Shown here: positions 1-5,339 of the stretch, piece by piece
Position numbering within the stretch: position 1 is the first letter of the stretch
Layout of the letters: each line of letters begins with the position of its first letter
Source of the DNA: Candidatus Neoflavobacterium equi
GTDB taxonomy: Bacteria > Bacteroidota > Bacteroidia > Flavobacteriales > Flavobacteriaceae
Length of the DNA: 5,347 bases
Direction of reading: 5' to 3'
Assembly (NCBI GenBank): GCA_018065745.1
Contig: JAGHSS010000197.1
Location: 1 to 5,347 of the forward strand
Notes under the pieces: generated by a model
Database searches by the model: none
Told to the model about the DNA's origin: nothing
What the model saw: only the letters and a program-made list of their open reading frames with translations
Made by a program: the position numbers and the translations under genes

Positions 1-58
1 CTTCAAATTCTTCAATCAATATATGGTTTACTTTATTTAAAATATCTTCGTTAATCAT
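1..58 (-). CDS. Probable acyl carrier protein, N-terminal fragment (cut by window edge)
   Basis: Reading leftward from an ATG at 58-56, an open frame gives MINEDILNKVNHILIEEFE and runs off the window. A short acidic/hydrophobic N-terminal helix like this is typical of acyl carrier proteins and phosphopantetheine-binding proteins. A dedicated carrier protein next to the ketosynthase is also expected in aryl-polyene and flexirubin loci. The start lies inside the last codons of the upstream ketosynthase gene, whose stop is at 53-51. The 8-bp overlap suggests translational coupling and matched expression of the synthase and the carrier that holds its growing chain. The Ser of the DSL-type phosphopantetheine site is not in the window, so the assignment rests on the N-terminal helix and context alone. 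Another small helical protein remains possible. Confidence 0.6.
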   Translation of the reverse strand, partial: MINEDILNKVNHILIEEFE

Positions 59-1277
59 TCTTGTATTTCTTTAATATTATAGCTGAATTTGTACCTCCAA
101 ATCCAAAAGAGTTGGACAAAGATAATTCAATTTCTTTATCTATGGTAGTGGATACCAAGTTTAAGGTTTGTGCATCTTCATCTGGTTGGTCTAAGTTTAT
201 GTTTGGTGCTATGAAATTGTTTTTCATCATTAAAATGGTATAAATGATTTCACTTGCTCCAGCCATCCAACACTCATGACCGGTCATGGATTTTGTAGAA
301 CTTACAAAAGGTTTAGAACCAAATACTTGATAGATTGCTTTGGCCTCATTTGCATCTCCAATAGGAGTGGAGGTTGCGTGAGCATTTATATAATCAATCG
401 CTTCAGCTTTTAAATTAGCTTGTTTTAAGGCACGTTCCATGGCTTGTGCTGGTCCTTCTACATTTGGTGTAGAAATATGTCCCCCATTTGAAGAAAATCC
501 ATATCCTACCACTTCTGCCAATATCGTTGCACCTCTAGATATAGCAGAATCATAACTCTCTAAAATTAGAGTCGCTCCACCACCACTAGGTACCAATCCT
601 GTGCGGTCTTTATCAAAAGGTCTTGAAGCCTTTGTAGGTTCTGATTGTAAGGTTGAAAAAACCCCCAAACCATCAAAGCTTGCCATGGCATATTTATTGA
701 TTTCCTGTGCTCCACCACACACAATCATGTCTTGTAACCCTTGTTTTATATACATATATCCCAATCCCACGGCATGTGATCCACTGGCACAGGCTGCAGA
801 AATGGTCATATTGATTCCTGTCAATTTAAAGATGGTCGATAAATCCATGGTTACTGTAGAATTCATGGATTTGAAAATGGCTCCTGAACCTATCAATTGG
901 GTGTCTTTTTTTTCTCTAACAATGTCCGTTGCTTCAATGACAGCCTTTGATACAGAATCATTTCCATACAAAATTCCCACCTCGTGATTCTCAAAATAAG
1001 AGGCATCAATACCTGACTGTTCCATAGCTTCTAAAGTTGCTATATAGGCATATTCAGATTCCTCGCCCATGCTGATGCGTTGTCTTCTGGAAAGTAACTT
1101 TTTTAAGTCTGGAGGGGGTACCATTCCAGTCAAAGCAGATTTAAATCCAAACTCCTGACGTTCTGTATCCAACACAATTCCAGATTTTCCACAATACAAA
1201 GAATCTTTAACTTCTTGTAAATCAGCACCAATACAAGAATAAATTCCCATACCGGTAATTACCACACGTTTTTCCAT
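51..1277 (-). CDS. Beta-ketoacyl-ACP synthase, FabF (KAS II) type, of an aryl-polyene/flexirubin pathway
   Basis: This 408-residue protein has the usual length of a FabF-type ketosynthase. It would catalyse decarboxylative condensation of malonyl-ACP with an acyl or aryl-acyl chain in the cytoplasm. The N-terminus VVITGMG (residues 5-11) is the classic KAS start and supports the ATG at 1277. The nucleophilic Cys163 sits in SAACASGSHAVG, and the two active-site histidines are His300 (NAHATSTPIGD) and His334 (TKSMTGHECW, with Lys329). The glycine-rich NSFGFGGTNSA (389-399) closes the fold. The Cys-His-His set is complete, so this is a catalytic ketosynthase and not a chain-length-factor-like partner. 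Aryl-polyene systems usually also have such a partner, which would lie outside this window. The segment after His334 is ECWMAGASE where E. coli FabF has roughly LLGAAGA. This difference may reflect an unusual acyl substrate. It lies 5 bp after the reductase gene and overlaps the probable carrier-protein gene. A role in primary fatty acid synthesis is less likely, given the ammonia-lyase in the same operon. Confidence 0.93.
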   Translation of the reverse strand: MEKRVVITGMGIYSCIGADLQEVKDSLYCGKSGIVLDTERQEFGFKSALTGMVPPPDLKKLLSRRQRISMGEESEYAYIATLEAMEQSGIDASYFENHEVGILYGNDSVSKAVIEATDIVREKKDTQLIGSGAIFKSMNSTVTMDLSTIFKLTGINMTISAACASGSHAVGLGYMYIKQGLQDMIVCGGAQEINKYAMASFDGLGVFSTLQSEPTKASRPFDKDRTGLVPSGGGATLILESYDSAISRGATILAEVVGYGFSSNGGHISTPNVEGPAQAMERALKQANLKAEAIDYINAHATSTPIGDANEAKAIYQVFGSKPFVSSTKSMTGHECWMAGASEIIYTILMMKNNFIAPNINLDQPDEDAQTLNLVSTTIDKEIELSLSNSFGFGGTNSAIILKKYKND

Positions 1278-1282
1278 GAGCG

Positions 1283-2017
1283 TTATGAATGTATTCCTCC
1301 GTTGATATGAATAACCTCCCCAGTAATGTATGCGGCTTTTTTAGAAGCTAAAAAGCTTACCAAATCAGCAACCTCTTCTGGATTTCCAAATCTGTTAGCA
1401 GGTATCTGTTTAACCAATTCTTTTTGATCTAAAGCTGCGGTCATATCGCTGTTAATAAATCCAGGAGCAACCGCATTTACTGTAATATTTCGCTTGGCAA
1501 TCTCTTGAGACAAGGCTTTTGTAGCACCAATAATTCCCGCTTTTGCTGCAGAATAATTGACCTGACCAGCAGTTCCCTTAGCACCTGAAACAGATACCAT
1601 ATTTATGATTCTTCCATAGCGATTTCTCAACATTTTCTGGATGAAAAATTGAGTTACATGATAAAATCCGTGCATGGATGTGTCAATTACATCATGCCAA
1701 TCACGTGATTCCATCCACATAAACAGACCATCTCTAGCAATTCCAGCATTGTTGACCAACACTTCTACAATTGCATCTGGATGCTGTGACTCCCAATTTT
1801 TTAATACTTCATCTACTTGACTTTTATCAGCGACATCAAATTTTAAAATTTCAGATGTCCCTCCCAATGATGCTATGAGCGCTTGTGTTTCCAATGCTGC
1901 TTCCTCATTAGATTGATAATTGATCAATAGGTGATAATTTAATTCTAAAGCTAATTTTTGACAAATTGCCCTTCCAATTCCACGAGATCCTCCGGTAACT
2001 AGTGCACACTTTTTCAT
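1283..2017 (-). CDS. 3-oxoacyl-ACP reductase, FabG-like short-chain dehydrogenase
   Basis: This 244-residue classical short-chain dehydrogenase/reductase matches FabG in length. It is predicted to reduce 3-oxoacyl-ACP to 3-hydroxyacyl-ACP with NADPH after each condensation. The cofactor loop is TGGSRGIG (8-15), where Arg12 is typical of NADPH-preferring FabG. Asp61 binds the adenine ring and NNAG is at 89-92. Ser142, Tyr155 and Lys159 form the S-Y-x3-K catalytic set (GQVNYSAAKAG), with the 13-residue Ser-Tyr spacing of E. coli FabG. VAPGFINSDMT (183-193) is the usual substrate loop, and INGG (238-241) is the FabG-like end. One departure is that the fourth catalytic position, Asn in most family members (VIxTN), is Ser114 here (VIDTSMHGF). 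The gene starts 8 bp after the ammonia-lyase stop and ends 5 bp before the ketosynthase. This operon position fits a pigment-specific reductase rather than the housekeeping FabG. Confidence 0.92.
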   Translation of the reverse strand: MKKCALVTGGSRGIGRAICQKLALELNYHLLINYQSNEEAALETQALIASLGGTSEILKFDVADKSQVDEVLKNWESQHPDAIVEVLVNNAGIARDGLFMWMESRDWHDVIDTSMHGFYHVTQFFIQKMLRNRYGRIINMVSVSGAKGTAGQVNYSAAKAGIIGATKALSQEIAKRNITVNAVAPGFINSDMTAALDQKELVKQIPANRFGNPEEVADLVSFLASKKAAYITGEVIHINGGIHS

Positions 2018-2025
2018 TTCTGTGG

Positions 2026-3543
2026 TTATTGTTTTATTAGGTTTTTAAGTTCTTCTAGTTTGGTATATAAAGGCTGATCTGCTACTACTGTAGGTACTAA
2101 ATTTCGTACCGTGTCATACAGCTCTTTGGATGACGCACTTAAACTATCGCAGCATTTCAATGCATCTACAGCCTGGCAAACGGCTACCAATTGTATGCTG
2201 ACTACTTCAAAAGTGTTCTCAATTACACGGTTCGCCAACAAGGCCGCATTGGTTCCCATACTTACAATATCCTGGTTGTCATTATTGTTGGGGATACTGT
2301 GAACGTACATGGAGGTGGACAAGGTTTGATTCTCTGCTGTTGTAGAGGTTGCTGTAAACTGTGCCCCCTGAAGTCCAAAGTTAAATCCTAAAGTTCCCAA
2401 ATTTAAAAAAGGAGGGAAGAGGTCATTAATCTTTGGATTCAATAGGTAATTTAGCTGACGTTCAACTAACATACTCATCCTTGTTACTACCAATTTCATC
2501 TTGTCCATTTCAAGAGATACGTAATCTCCGTGAAAATTACCGCCGTGATATACATGTTGATCTTCTAGAGATACAATTGGATTATCACTGGCAGAGTTTA
2601 ATTCTCTTTCCAATACCATGCCAACCTGGTCCAAAGTATCTTTTACTGGTCCCAAAATTTGTGGAACACATCTGATGCTGTAGTACTCTTGTACTTTATC
2701 TTGAAATATCTCTTCTTGATTTGTGCCTTGATATAGATGTTCTTCTCTTTTTCTAATGCGCCCACTATCTGAAGTTAAAGTGCGCATCTCTTTGGCAATA
2801 AAACGTTGTCCTTCATGAAGTTTAGATGCGTTTAATGCTTCAGAAAAGCTATCGTCATATGCTTGCACTAATTCATTGATAAGAGCCGATATTTTAATAC
2901 AATAATCTAATAATTTATAGGATTTGTTAAGATTGACCAACCCGATACCTGTCATTGTTGATGTTCCATTCATCAAAGACAGCGCTTCTCTGAGAACAAT
3001 GCGCAAGGGCTTGATCTGCAATTGCTCAAATACATCCTTTGTCAATTGTCTCTTCCCATGGTACAACACTTCTCCTTCACCAATCACGACCAAGGCTAAA
3101 TGAGCTAATTGTACTAAATCACCAGAAGCTCCAACGCCCCCATGAGTAAAAATAACAGGGATTATATTGTTGTTTAACAGCGTTTGCATCAAGCGTATTG
3201 CATCTTCATGCACACCAGAAAAACCAAGTGATAAAGTGTTTAAACGTGCCATTATTGTAGCTCTGACCATGGTTTCGTCAAGTAATTGACCGGAGCCTGT
3301 ACAGTGACTTCTAATCAGATTGTACTGCAACTCTAACTGATCCTCTTCTTTGATTTTGTATTGTGCCATCGGTCCAAAACCGGTGTTGACTCCATATATG
3401 ATCTTATTGGACGCAAAATCTTTTAAAAATTCATGACTCTTACGCACCCTGAGGAAAAGTGTTTCAGGGAGTATTAGTTCGCGTTTTTCTAAAACTACAG
3501 CATCAAAGTATTGACGTGTTATGTATTCCGTGTTTGTATTCAT
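2026..3543 (-). CDS. Aromatic amino acid ammonia-lyase, probably tyrosine ammonia-lyase (HAL/PAL/TAL family)
   Basis: This 505-residue enzyme belongs to the MIO-dependent ammonia-lyases and has the length of bacterial HAL/TAL. It is predicted to convert L-tyrosine to p-coumarate and ammonia, the aryl starter of flexirubins. Ala139-Ser140-Gly141 in GGVGASGDL cyclise to the MIO electrophile. Other active-site elements are Tyr50 (YGVNTGFG), Asn193 (MNGTS), Tyr288 and Arg291 (YYSIR), NSASDNP (316-322) and NNNDNQDIVSMG (419-430). Substrate choice can be read at two positions known from the family. His80 (RSH) fits HAL or TAL and argues against PAL. Gln424 replaces the Glu414 of Pseudomonas HAL, as in PAL and TAL. 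His plus Gln favours tyrosine. From memory the sequence, including its MNTxxEY start, closely resembles the characterised Flavobacterium johnsoniae TAL. Automated pipelines may call it histidine ammonia-lyase, but there are no hut genes here. It is first in the minus-strand operon, and no Shine-Dalgarno sequence precedes the ATG. Confidence 0.9.
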   Translation of the reverse strand: MNTNTEYITRQYFDAVVLEKRELILPETLFLRVRKSHEFLKDFASNKIIYGVNTGFGPMAQYKIKEEDQLELQYNLIRSHCTGSGQLLDETMVRATIMARLNTLSLGFSGVHEDAIRLMQTLLNNNIIPVIFTHGGVGASGDLVQLAHLALVVIGEGEVLYHGKRQLTKDVFEQLQIKPLRIVLREALSLMNGTSTMTGIGLVNLNKSYKLLDYCIKISALINELVQAYDDSFSEALNASKLHEGQRFIAKEMRTLTSDSGRIRKREEHLYQGTNQEEIFQDKVQEYYSIRCVPQILGPVKDTLDQVGMVLERELNSASDNPIVSLEDQHVYHGGNFHGDYVSLEMDKMKLVVTRMSMLVERQLNYLLNPKINDLFPPFLNLGTLGFNFGLQGAQFTATSTTAENQTLSTSMYVHSIPNNNDNQDIVSMGTNAALLANRVIENTFEVVSIQLVAVCQAVDALKCCDSLSASSKELYDTVRNLVPTVVADQPLYTKLEELKNLIKQ

Positions 3544-3570
3544 AAACAGAAGTTAATTCAACATTTAAAT

Positions 3571-3577
3571 CAAAGTA
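3571..3577 (-). promoter_or_regulatory. Candidate -7 element of the ammonia-lyase operon
   Basis: On the minus strand this reads TACTTTG, one base short of the Bacteroidota -7 consensus TAnnTTTG. It would start transcription about 20 bases before the ammonia-lyase ATG. No clear TTTG -33 element lies upstream. A perfect TAnnTTTG match (TAAATTTG) also lies on the minus strand at 3634-3627, so the real start could be there instead, with a leader of about 75 bases. The sequence alone does not choose between them. Confidence 0.35.
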
Positions 3578-3612
3578 TTGTTTCTATTTTATTAGAAATG
3601 TGGCTACTTTTG
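3578..3612 (+). promoter_or_regulatory. Candidate promoter of the halogenase-like gene (Bacteroidota TTG / TAnnTTTG type)
   Basis: TACTTTTG at 3605-3612 matches the Bacteroidota -7 consensus TAnnTTTG exactly. TTG at 3578-3580 is a possible -33 element, with a 24-base gap that is slightly longer than usual. Transcription would begin near 3618, giving a leader of about 35 bases before the ATG at 3654. Orientation and distance suit the plus-strand gene. Confidence 0.5.
3581..3598. repeat. Inverted repeat in the divergent promoter, possible operator
   Basis: TTTCTA at 3581-3586 and TAGAAA at 3593-3598 are perfect 6-bp arms around a 6-bp spacer. The 18-bp dyad falls between the candidate -33 and -7 elements of the plus-strand promoter and just upstream of the nearer minus-strand candidate. 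A repressor bound here could control both arms of the pigment locus. This is inferred from position only. No regulator gene is in the window, and a chance dyad in AT-rich DNA is possible. Confidence 0.3.
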
Positions 3613-3614
3613 GA

Positions 3615-3626
3615 CCTTTAAAAAGG
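3615..3626. repeat. Small inverted repeat at the predicted plus-strand transcription start
   Basis: CCTTT at 3615-3619 and AAAGG at 3622-3626 form 5-bp arms around two A residues. They sit where transcription from the TACTTTTG element should begin. This could be a second operator half-site pair or nothing. Its GC pairs stand out in an otherwise almost pure AT stretch. Confidence 0.2.
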
Positions 3627-3634
3627 CAAATTTA
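3627..3634 (-). promoter_or_regulatory. Alternative -7 element (TAAATTTG) of the ammonia-lyase operon
   Basis: The minus strand reads TAAATTTG, an exact match to TAnnTTTG. It has no recognisable TTG/TTTG at the usual upstream distance. It lies within the predicted leader of the plus-strand flavoenzyme gene, so the two transcripts would overlap at their 5' ends. In this AT-rich stretch a chance match is plausible. Confidence 0.3.
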
Positions 3635-3653
3635 ATATAATTTTAATTATTTC

Positions 3654-4910
3654 ATGGGAATACAAGCATTAGAAACTACAGATATATTAATCATCGGAGC
3701 AGGGCCAGCGGGTTCTGTTGCAGCTTCCTATTTACAAAGGGCAGGTGTCCAAGTAACTGTAGTGGAACGAACTCAATTTCCAAGAATTGTAGTTGGTGAA
3801 AGTTTATTGCCAAGATCTATGGATCATTTTGAAGAAGCTGGACTCTTGGACGCTTTGATAGCTCAGGGATTTGAAAAAAAACCTGGAGCGAGATTTATTA
3901 GAGGTAATGAAATATGCATTTTTGACTTCAGTCAAAAATTTGGAACGGGATGGGATTGGACGTGGCAGGCTCCAAGAGCTGATTTTGATTATACCTTGAG
4001 TCAAGAATTGCTTAAAATAGGTGTCGATCTTAGATTTAAACACGAGGTAAAAGCTGTTGATATCCAAGAAGATGCTGCTTTGGTAAGTCTGACAAATGAC
4101 AACGGAGAACCCTATCAAATAAAAGCAAAATTTTTAATCGATTGTAGTGGTTATGGAAGGGTTTTGCCAAAAATGCTTGGATTGGATACCCCATCAAAGT
4201 TAAGTCCGCACTCCGCCATATTTTCACATGTTAAAGACAGTAATAGACCAGAAGGTGTTGAGGGAACTCAAATTTCCTTTGATATATTAGAGACTGAGGT
4301 ATGGTTGTGGGTTATTCCATTTTCAAACGGGAACACTAGTCTTGGAATTGTAGCTCCAACAGACTACATAAATAAGTTAAGTGAAGATCAAGATACCAGA
4401 AAAGCATTGGAAAGGGCAATCCAAAAGTCGGATTATTACATCAATAGATTTGGAGATACCACTTTCTTATTTGAACCCATACACCTTAAAAATTATTCTG
4501 CTGCTGTGAGCGCCATGTACGGATCAAATTATGCTTTAACAGGTAACAGTGCAGAATTTTTGGATCCAGTATTCTCTTCTGGAGTATGTTTTGCAACAGA
4601 ATCTGGCCTATTAGCAGCTAAATTAGCGGCAAAACAATTGAAAGGTGAGGCTGTGGATTGGAAAGTATCATATCAAGATTATATGGAACGCGGAATAGCT
4701 GTTTTTACTACCTATGTAAAAGAATGGTACACTGGAAATCTTCAAACATTGTTTTTCCATCAGCCAGAAAACAAGGATGTAAAGGATCGAATTTGTGCAA
4801 TACTTGCGGGATATGTATGGAATGAAGAAAATAATTTTGTTACAAAGCATCACAATATAGTAAAGAATATGGCGCATCTAATTGCACTACAAAACGAAAC
4901 TAAAATGTAA
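3654..4910 (+). CDS. FAD-dependent halogenase-like monooxygenase of a flexirubin/aryl-polyene locus
   Basis: This 418-residue single-component flavoprotein belongs to the PHBH-like / flavin-dependent halogenase family. It starts with a Rossmann dinucleotide motif, GAGPAG (15-20), with Glu38 (VVER) at the end of the second strand to hold the ribose. VGESLLP follows at 47-53. PRADFD (107-112) resembles the family's FAD-contact segment, and DCSGYGR (163-169) is the DxxG-type motif. WLWVIP (217-222) fits the WxWxIP signature of flavin-dependent halogenases. GNSAEFLDPVFSSG (297-310) is the second FAD-contact motif, in its halogenase form. Lys75/Lys76 (FEKKPGARF) lie near where halogenases carry the lysine that handles hypohalous acid. 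It is shorter than tryptophan halogenases (about 500 residues or more). Its C-terminus (about 340-418, including AGYVWNEENNF) resembles, from memory, oxidoreductases of aryl-polyene clusters. It probably modifies the phenol ring, by chlorination or by hydroxylation; which one cannot be read from the sequence. It is transcribed divergently from the ammonia-lyase operon and has its own terminator. Confidence 0.82.
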   Translation: MGIQALETTDILIIGAGPAGSVAASYLQRAGVQVTVVERTQFPRIVVGESLLPRSMDHFEEAGLLDALIAQGFEKKPGARFIRGNEICIFDFSQKFGTGWDWTWQAPRADFDYTLSQELLKIGVDLRFKHEVKAVDIQEDAALVSLTNDNGEPYQIKAKFLIDCSGYGRVLPKMLGLDTPSKLSPHSAIFSHVKDSNRPEGVEGTQISFDILETEVWLWVIPFSNGNTSLGIVAPTDYINKLSEDQDTRKALERAIQKSDYYINRFGDTTFLFEPIHLKNYSAAVSAMYGSNYALTGNSAEFLDPVFSSGVCFATESGLLAAKLAAKQLKGEAVDWKVSYQDYMERGIAVFTTYVKEWYTGNLQTLFFHQPENKDVKDRICAILAGYVWNEENNFVTKHHNIVKNMAHLIALQNETKM

Positions 4911-4911
4911 G

Positions 4912-4945
4912 AAAAAGGAGTCAACAGCAGTTGACTCTTTTTTTT
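4912..4945 (+). terminator. Intrinsic (Rho-independent) terminator of the halogenase-like gene
   Basis: A perfect 8-bp stem, GAGTCAAC (4918-4925) and GTTGACTC (4930-4937), closes an AGCA loop and is followed by eight T residues (4938-4945). The A run before the stem (4912-4916) can pair with these T residues, lengthening the hairpin. The stem begins 7 bases after the TAA stop, so it ends the flavoenzyme transcript. No convergent gene is seen in the window. Confidence 0.92.
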
Positions 4946-4988
4946 GTCTTCGTGTATTTTAGTATATCTTGTAGGAGATTGTACCTTA

Positions 4989-5018
4989 TAAACAGTTGTG
5001 AGTAGATATAAACAATTG
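4989..5018 (+). repeat. Two direct copies of TAAACARTTG, 20 bp apart
   Basis: TAAACAGTTG (4989-4998) and TAAACAATTG (5009-5018) differ by one base, and their starts are 20 bp apart, about two helical turns. Related words occur at 5127-5136 in inverted form (CAATTGTTTA) and at 5311-5320 (TAAACAATTT). Same-face spacing of two copies hints at protein binding sites, but no binding protein can be named. Confidence 0.4.
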
Positions 5019-5025
5019 TTGATAA
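5017..5025 (-). promoter_or_regulatory. DnaA-box-like site (TTATCAACA on minus strand)
   Basis: The plus strand reads TGTTGATAA, whose complement TTATCAACA has one mismatch to the DnaA box TTATCCACA. It abuts the perfect palindrome AACAATTGTT at 5011-5020. The same TGTTGATAAC word recurs at 5151-5160, so the two sites share ten bases. Confidence 0.4.
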
Positions 5026-5127
5026 CTCTGTAAAGCATTGAAATTACAGCTATTAAAAGGCAATATTGGATCGTAACCAGCTTTTTTAACACTGTACTAA
5101 ATGTTTAAAACCGGATCTGATGCCTTC

Positions 5128-5141
5128 AATTGTTTACAATT
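5128..5141. repeat. Perfect dyad AATTGT-TT-ACAATT
   Basis: Six-base arms (5128-5133 and 5136-5141) flank a TT spacer. A closely similar 14-bp dyad, AATTGA-TT-TCAATT, lies at 5272-5285. Its left arm overlaps the inverted TAAACAATTG word at 5127-5136. Confidence 0.4.
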
Positions 5142-5150
5142 TTAAAGGGA

Positions 5151-5159
5151 TGTTGATAA
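5151..5159 (-). promoter_or_regulatory. DnaA-box-like site (TTATCAACA on minus strand)
   Basis: This is the second exact copy of TGTTGATAA, followed by C and T as in the first copy. It lies 134 bp to the right of the first, in the same orientation. Confidence 0.4.
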
Positions 5160-5271
5160 CTATTAAAGGGGTATTGAAAATCAATGCTTTATCAATTAAT
5201 AACTTTTGTTGAAAACTTAATATAAAATCTGAAAAGAAAATTTTGTTTGTTCGCTTTTTTTATACAACAAG

Positions 5272-5285
5272 AATTGATTTCAATT
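5272..5285. repeat. Perfect dyad AATTGA-TT-TCAATT
   Basis: Six-base arms (5272-5277 and 5280-5285) flank a TT spacer. Architecture and sequence match the dyad at 5128-5141 except for one base in each arm, a compensated change that keeps the symmetry. Confidence 0.4.
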
Positions 5286-5339
5286 AAACAAGCATAGTTG
5301 TTAGTTTTTATAAACAATTTATCAATACAATTAATACGG

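Noticed and set aside
601..987. Plus-strand open frame of 128 codons opposite the ketosynthase
   Set aside because: It is antisense to a full-length conserved enzyme, and its translation (many Pro, Cys and Met) matches no family I recognise.
1295..1300. GGAGGA upstream of the ketosynthase start, resembling a Shine-Dalgarno sequence
   Set aside because: It encodes the two glycines near the end of the reductase and lies about 17 bases from the ATG, too far for normal use.
2111..2675. Three plus-strand open frames opposite the ammonia-lyase
   Set aside because: They overlap each other and the conserved C-terminal half of the lyase, with no recognisable motif or start context.
2026..3543. Histidine utilisation (hut) role for the ammonia-lyase
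   Set aside because: No hutU, hutI or hutG neighbours are seen. Gln replaces the HAL glutamate, and the gene shares an operon with ketosynthase and reductase genes.
3804..4227. Minus-strand open frames inside the flavoenzyme gene
   Set aside because: They are antisense to conserved FAD-binding and substrate segments, with low-complexity Ser/Phe-rich translation and no promoter.
4850..5092. Minus-strand frame of 80 codons across the terminator
   Set aside because: It crosses the hairpin and the end of the flavoenzyme gene. Its hydrophobic, Leu/Ile/Tyr-rich translation is what AT-rich DNA gives by chance.
5173..5185. ATTGA-AAA-TCAAT hairpin
   Set aside because: The arms are only five AT-rich base pairs with a three-base loop. 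This is too weak for a terminator and expected by chance.
5189..5197. TTATCAATT as another DnaA box
   Set aside because: It has two mismatches to the TTATCAACA copies nearby and three to TTATCCACA, too weak to list in AT-rich DNA.
5200..5208. TAACTTTTG as a -7 promoter element for a gene to the right
   Set aside because: The spacing is TA-N3-TTTG, one base longer than the consensus, and no TTTG lies at the right distance upstream.
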